This document shows, piece by piece, positions 60,893 through 64,000 of a stretch of 64,000 nt of DNA. The notes beneath the pieces were generated by a model. The model worked only from the letters and a program-made list of their open reading frames with translations, was not told where the DNA came from and did not search any database. Origin of the DNA: Oryza sativa Japonica Group. Its lineage: Eukaryota; Streptophyta; Magnoliopsida; Poales; Poaceae. Location: positions 1,089,501 through 1,153,500 of the forward strand of contig NC_089037.1 of the NCBI RefSeq assembly GCF_034140825.1, read 5' to 3'. The translations under genes and the position numbers were made by a program. Position 1 is the first letter of the stretch, and each line of letters begins with the position of its first letter.

Positions 60893-62903
60893 TATCTGTT
60901 TAGGACAGGACTGATCCCTCATTGCCATTTCCTTTTTTCCCCCTTTTAACATGACCCAGTTGCAGGGGCTACATACAGCAGGAGCAACAGCAATGTCAGA
61001 TTTGCTCCCCTGCCGTGACACAATTCTGATCAAGTGGAGAAAACTTGCATAGTGAAAGGGAGAGGTCAGAGGTGGAACTGTGGCTGTGGGTGTGGCTGGT
61101 ATTTGATCTGCCGCAGATACGTGGGTCCAATGATGTCGACTGTAGTTTCGATCAGCTTGATAAGGTGTGCCATTTGAAGCCATCTCCCTCAACTCAACGT
61201 GCCCACTAATATAGCAAGATATGGAGGTATGTGTATTCCTTTTCTATCCTTAACTCAAGATATTTTGTATCGCTTGGATGCGGGGAATATTGTGGTGGAT
61301 AGTTTGCAGATATAGGACAGTCAATATGCAATTTGATAGGGGATTCAAGGCATCAGCTGCATATTTGGCTGTTGCTATCTGAACAACCCGGTAGCAATGC
61401 CCACTATTTCAAATCATTTGTTCCACTTTATCCCTTGGAGAGCACTTCTCTAGGATCCATACTTGCCTGCAGTTGCTTAGGACTCCTTCTGTCCGAAAAT
61501 AAGTTTATTTTTCACTCATCCTACACATATATCAATAAAAAAAAGACTATTAAATCCCAATACAATTATTTATCATTTTATCCTTACTTTCCTCTTATTC
61601 TGCGACGAAGGTAGTAACACAATTCGTACGACGGATTCTTGTGTGCATAGAGGGTGACGTGGCGTCGTTCGGGATGGGCAGGAGGTGACAGGGTGCAGTG
61701 TCGTAGTTGTAGAAGCGACCGAAACAATAGTTTGGCAGGCCCATGGTCCAGCACTCCAGCTGCCCAAAGTGGACGGTTGCAGGCCTGGCACAAGCAAAAC
61801 CCAACTTGGAGCCCCTGAATCAGCCCAAAGATTATCATCCCAAAAAGGATTTGGTTATCAAACATATACAGGTTCCCCATTAGGATTATCTACAGGCTGC
61901 AGCTTTCTCCTCCAACCCTAGCTTTTTTTTAAAAAAAAAATTGCAAGGCCCATCAAGTACATACAGTTCTTTCTTTATATATATAAATCCAGTTTTTTAT
62001 TACAAAAGCTCTGACAATGTATGTAGTTTAGTGGCCTAGGTTTAGGCCAGTTGCTCCTACATCATAGTCTGCATAAAATCACTGATCCGTACATATAAAC
62101 AAATGATCATTAAAAAAAATGCTGATTTCATGATCGATGTATCATCAAAAAATTTTATCAGAAGCGGAGTTATAGCCAGAAAAATTTGAAGTATGGCTGT
62201 AGTCAATTAGCAAGTAAGCTAGTTGAGTCACGTATGCACTGCCCATGCGTGCGCGCACACTTTATATAAAACACATATATAGGGTACATATATGTGATCT
62301 CTTTTCAGCTAATATTAATTTGGAGTAATCTAAACAGTACAGGGGCTTTTAACTATTTGCCACTGTTAGATTTGGCAAATAACTATTTACCACCCCTATC
62401 TCAATGACATGTGGGTCCACATATGTCTATGACATGTGGGTCTAATGGCAAAAAGTTAATTGTCACATCTAAATGTGGCAAATGGTTAAATATCTCAAAC
62501 AGTATATATTGACAACACTTGACCCTTCACTATGAATCATAGTTCATACTGCACGCATATATATGATACCATCTGCCTCTAGGGTGTTTAACCATGGATA
62601 GTGTCTGGGGATACGCATCCGTGTTCAAATTGTTCTGCTAGTGTGTGGGTGCCCAACTTCTCTTGCAAACTGGGAAGATTCTTGCTATCTTTTTAATAGA
62701 AGTATTTAAACATAAACACTTCTAGTTCCCTTTTGTTTCCAAATCCAAATATAAATTGTTTTAGATTTGGGCATAGGAATTAAGAAAGTGTCAAGATACC
62801 TCATTTATTGATGAGTGTGATAGCATTCAGATAAAAATCACATAAGAGAAAAAATGGGTTAATATCTAAAATTTCTGAAGAGTAAAGAGAGTCTAAAACA
62901 ATA
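60893..62903. other. Intergenic, no supported gene
   Basis: About 2 kb. A GC-richer patch at 61600-61900 has overlapping minus-strand frames (up to 98 codons) with several Cys but no family match. A T/A tract lies at 61923-61940. Around 62350-62495 partly inverted TTTGCCAC/GTGGCAAA motifs suggest a decayed small element. Confidence 0.45.
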
Positions 62904-63139
62904 CTCCCTCCGTCTCATAATATAAGGGATTTTGAGTTTTTGCTTGTAGTGTTTGACCACTCGTCTTATTCAAAAAATTTATGCAAATATAAAAAACGAA
63001 AAGTTGTGCGTAAAGTACTTTGGATAATAAAGTAAGTCACAAAAAAGTAAATAATAATTCCAAAATTTTTTGAATAAGACGAGTAGTCAAACTGTGCAAG
63101 AAAAAACTCAAAATCTCTTATATTATGGGACGGAGGGAG
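62904..63139. mobile_element. Stowaway-like MITE
   Basis: 236 bp. CTCCCTCCGTCTCATAATAT at the left, its inverse ending ATATTATGGGACGGAGGGAG at the right, TA at both borders. The long arms continue through AAGGGATTTTGAGTTTTT and GACCACTCGTCTTATTC, so it can fold into a hairpin. Confidence 0.9.
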
Positions 63140-63289
63140 TAACACTTAGAAGGTAGTACTACAAATCTAGTGTAATAGCTAGGTTTTGATAGTACTAGAC
63201 CCCAATCAATCACAAAGGTTCTGATGATGTTGAAAGGGCCACGCCCTCAATGCTGTATAATTGGTGGTCCATGGCATGTGCATATGCCC

Positions 63290-63297
63290 TATAAAAC
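63290..63297 (+). promoter_or_regulatory. Possible TATA box near the right edge
   Basis: CTATAAAA followed by CACC, the usual plant TATA form. It is followed by a purine-rich stretch with GA repeats and a run of 12 G near 63386-63397. No start codon with a recognisable product follows before the window ends, so this is weak. Confidence 0.3.
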
Positions 63298-63397
63298 ACC
63301 AGAAATATGCTGCTCCTCTTGCGCCAAACCTCACCCGGAATGTCATTGGCCCAAAGATCCCTCCATTATGCGAGAGAGAGAGAGGGGGGGGGGGGAG

Positions 63398-64000
63398 CCT
63401 AAGCATGGCAGGTCAGTCAGTATATTAGGCACACCTTAATAAAAAAGAAAAAAAAAGATTTGGAGGAAGATATGTTCCTTCAAACATTTTTTAAAAGAAA
63501 TTATAAGCATATTGGAGGATTGAACATGGGATCTTGGGTTAAAAACACATATCCCTTGTCACTGCACTGTCAAGTCCATCTTGGCACAACGTAATACTTA
63601 TGCAGGATCGATCATTCATTTGGCCTTGCTTGATTCTGCCTTCTCTTCACTTGCTAGTTAGCTCTCCCCGGCCCAGCCTTCACCAGTCACATTCTCAAAG
63701 GCGCCGGTCCCCTCACCGGCCTGTGGCTCCTTTACTAGCTAAATGCCATATGCCACGGCGACAGAGAGCCCATCGCACGCGACGGCAAGCATCCATCACC
63801 GGCCGGGACCCCGCGCCGACCTCCATCCCGCGCCCTCAGGGGCCAGATGAGAGGGAGAGATCGATCCATCCCTGTACTATAAACCTAGCTCCTACATAAA
63901 GACTAGAGTAGCTACTCTATATATGTATACAGCTAGAGCTAGCCGAGAGGGTGGTATTAGATGCCATGCTCACTTAATGATGCTTGATTATTCACCTTAG
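63398..64000. other. Right-edge region, no gene identified
   Basis: AT-rich to 63600, then GC-rich CCGGCC/CACCGG DNA to about 63860 with an open frame of 99 codons (63600-63899) that shows no motif. It could be a 5' leader or promoter of a gene outside the window. Confidence 0.4.

Noticed and set aside
61584-61880. Overlapping Cys-containing minus-strand frames
   Set aside because: Two frames compete, neither matches a family, and there are no splice or promoter signs.
62340-62510. Inverted TTTGCCAC/GTGGCAAA segment as a MITE
   Set aside because: Ends and target duplication could not be defined; mentioned only in the intergenic note.

Overview
The window is plant nuclear DNA, almost certainly from a grass and most likely rice (Oryza) or a close relative. 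The evidence is large introns with GT-AG borders, GC-rich 5' exons, and a dense load of small inverted-repeat DNA elements with TA or TTA target duplications (Stowaway- and Tourist-like) of the kinds common in rice. There are no operons, ribosome binding sites or CRISPR arrays.

Layout. 1-7.6 kb is gene-poor, with one possible GC-rich 5' exon at the left edge and a Tourist-like MITE. 7.6-11.6 kb (+) is a six-exon NAC transcription factor, close to the group known in Arabidopsis as NAC045/NAC086. 13.6-17.3 kb (+) is an L1-type LINE with endonuclease, reverse transcriptase and zf-RVT regions in one frame, broken by three TAG codons. 17.6-20.7 kb (+) is an eleven-exon gene for a probably secreted, uncharacterised protein. 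It converges on an eight-exon CDC50/LEM3 (ALIS) P4-ATPase subunit gene at 21.3-24.1 kb (-). A 1.04 kb Mutator-like element with about 285 bp terminal inverted repeats and a perfect 9 bp target duplication sits in the 5' region of the ALIS gene. 26.3-26.6 kb (-) is a tiny SURP-domain gene. 27.6-31.1 kb (-) is a six-exon remorin with a long N-terminal part. 31-38 kb is intergenic, with a second Mutator-like element, MITEs and an extremely short LINE insertion. 38.3-41.7 kb (-) is an eleven-exon TOM1/TOM3-family (THH1/TOM) seven-pass membrane protein. 43.5-45.0 kb (-) is a heavy-metal-associated isoprenylated protein (HIPP). 49.5-55.2 kb is a nested mobile structure: an outer element with Mutator-like ends carries a fragment of a Harbinger-type nuclease gene and has been split by a 4.2 kb LTR-type insertion. 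55.6-59.1 kb (+) is an uncharacterised gene. The right end is MITE-rich intergenic DNA with a possible promoter near the edge.

The genes share no pathway and look like an ordinary plant gene neighbourhood. Several are membrane-related (ALIS flippase subunit, remorin, TOM1-like, lipidated HIPP), but I see no sign that they work as a cluster. I did not find a convincing undescribed biological system. The most informative signals are the three Mutator-like elements with 9 bp duplications, the nested LTR insertion, three Trp-type TAG stops in the LINE, two minimal LINE insertions with target duplications, and gene-structure points that simple ORF reading would miss: a 14 nt microexon and a terminal ALIS exon 1 kb away behind a MITE. 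Exon borders were worked out by hand from splice consensus and reading phase.
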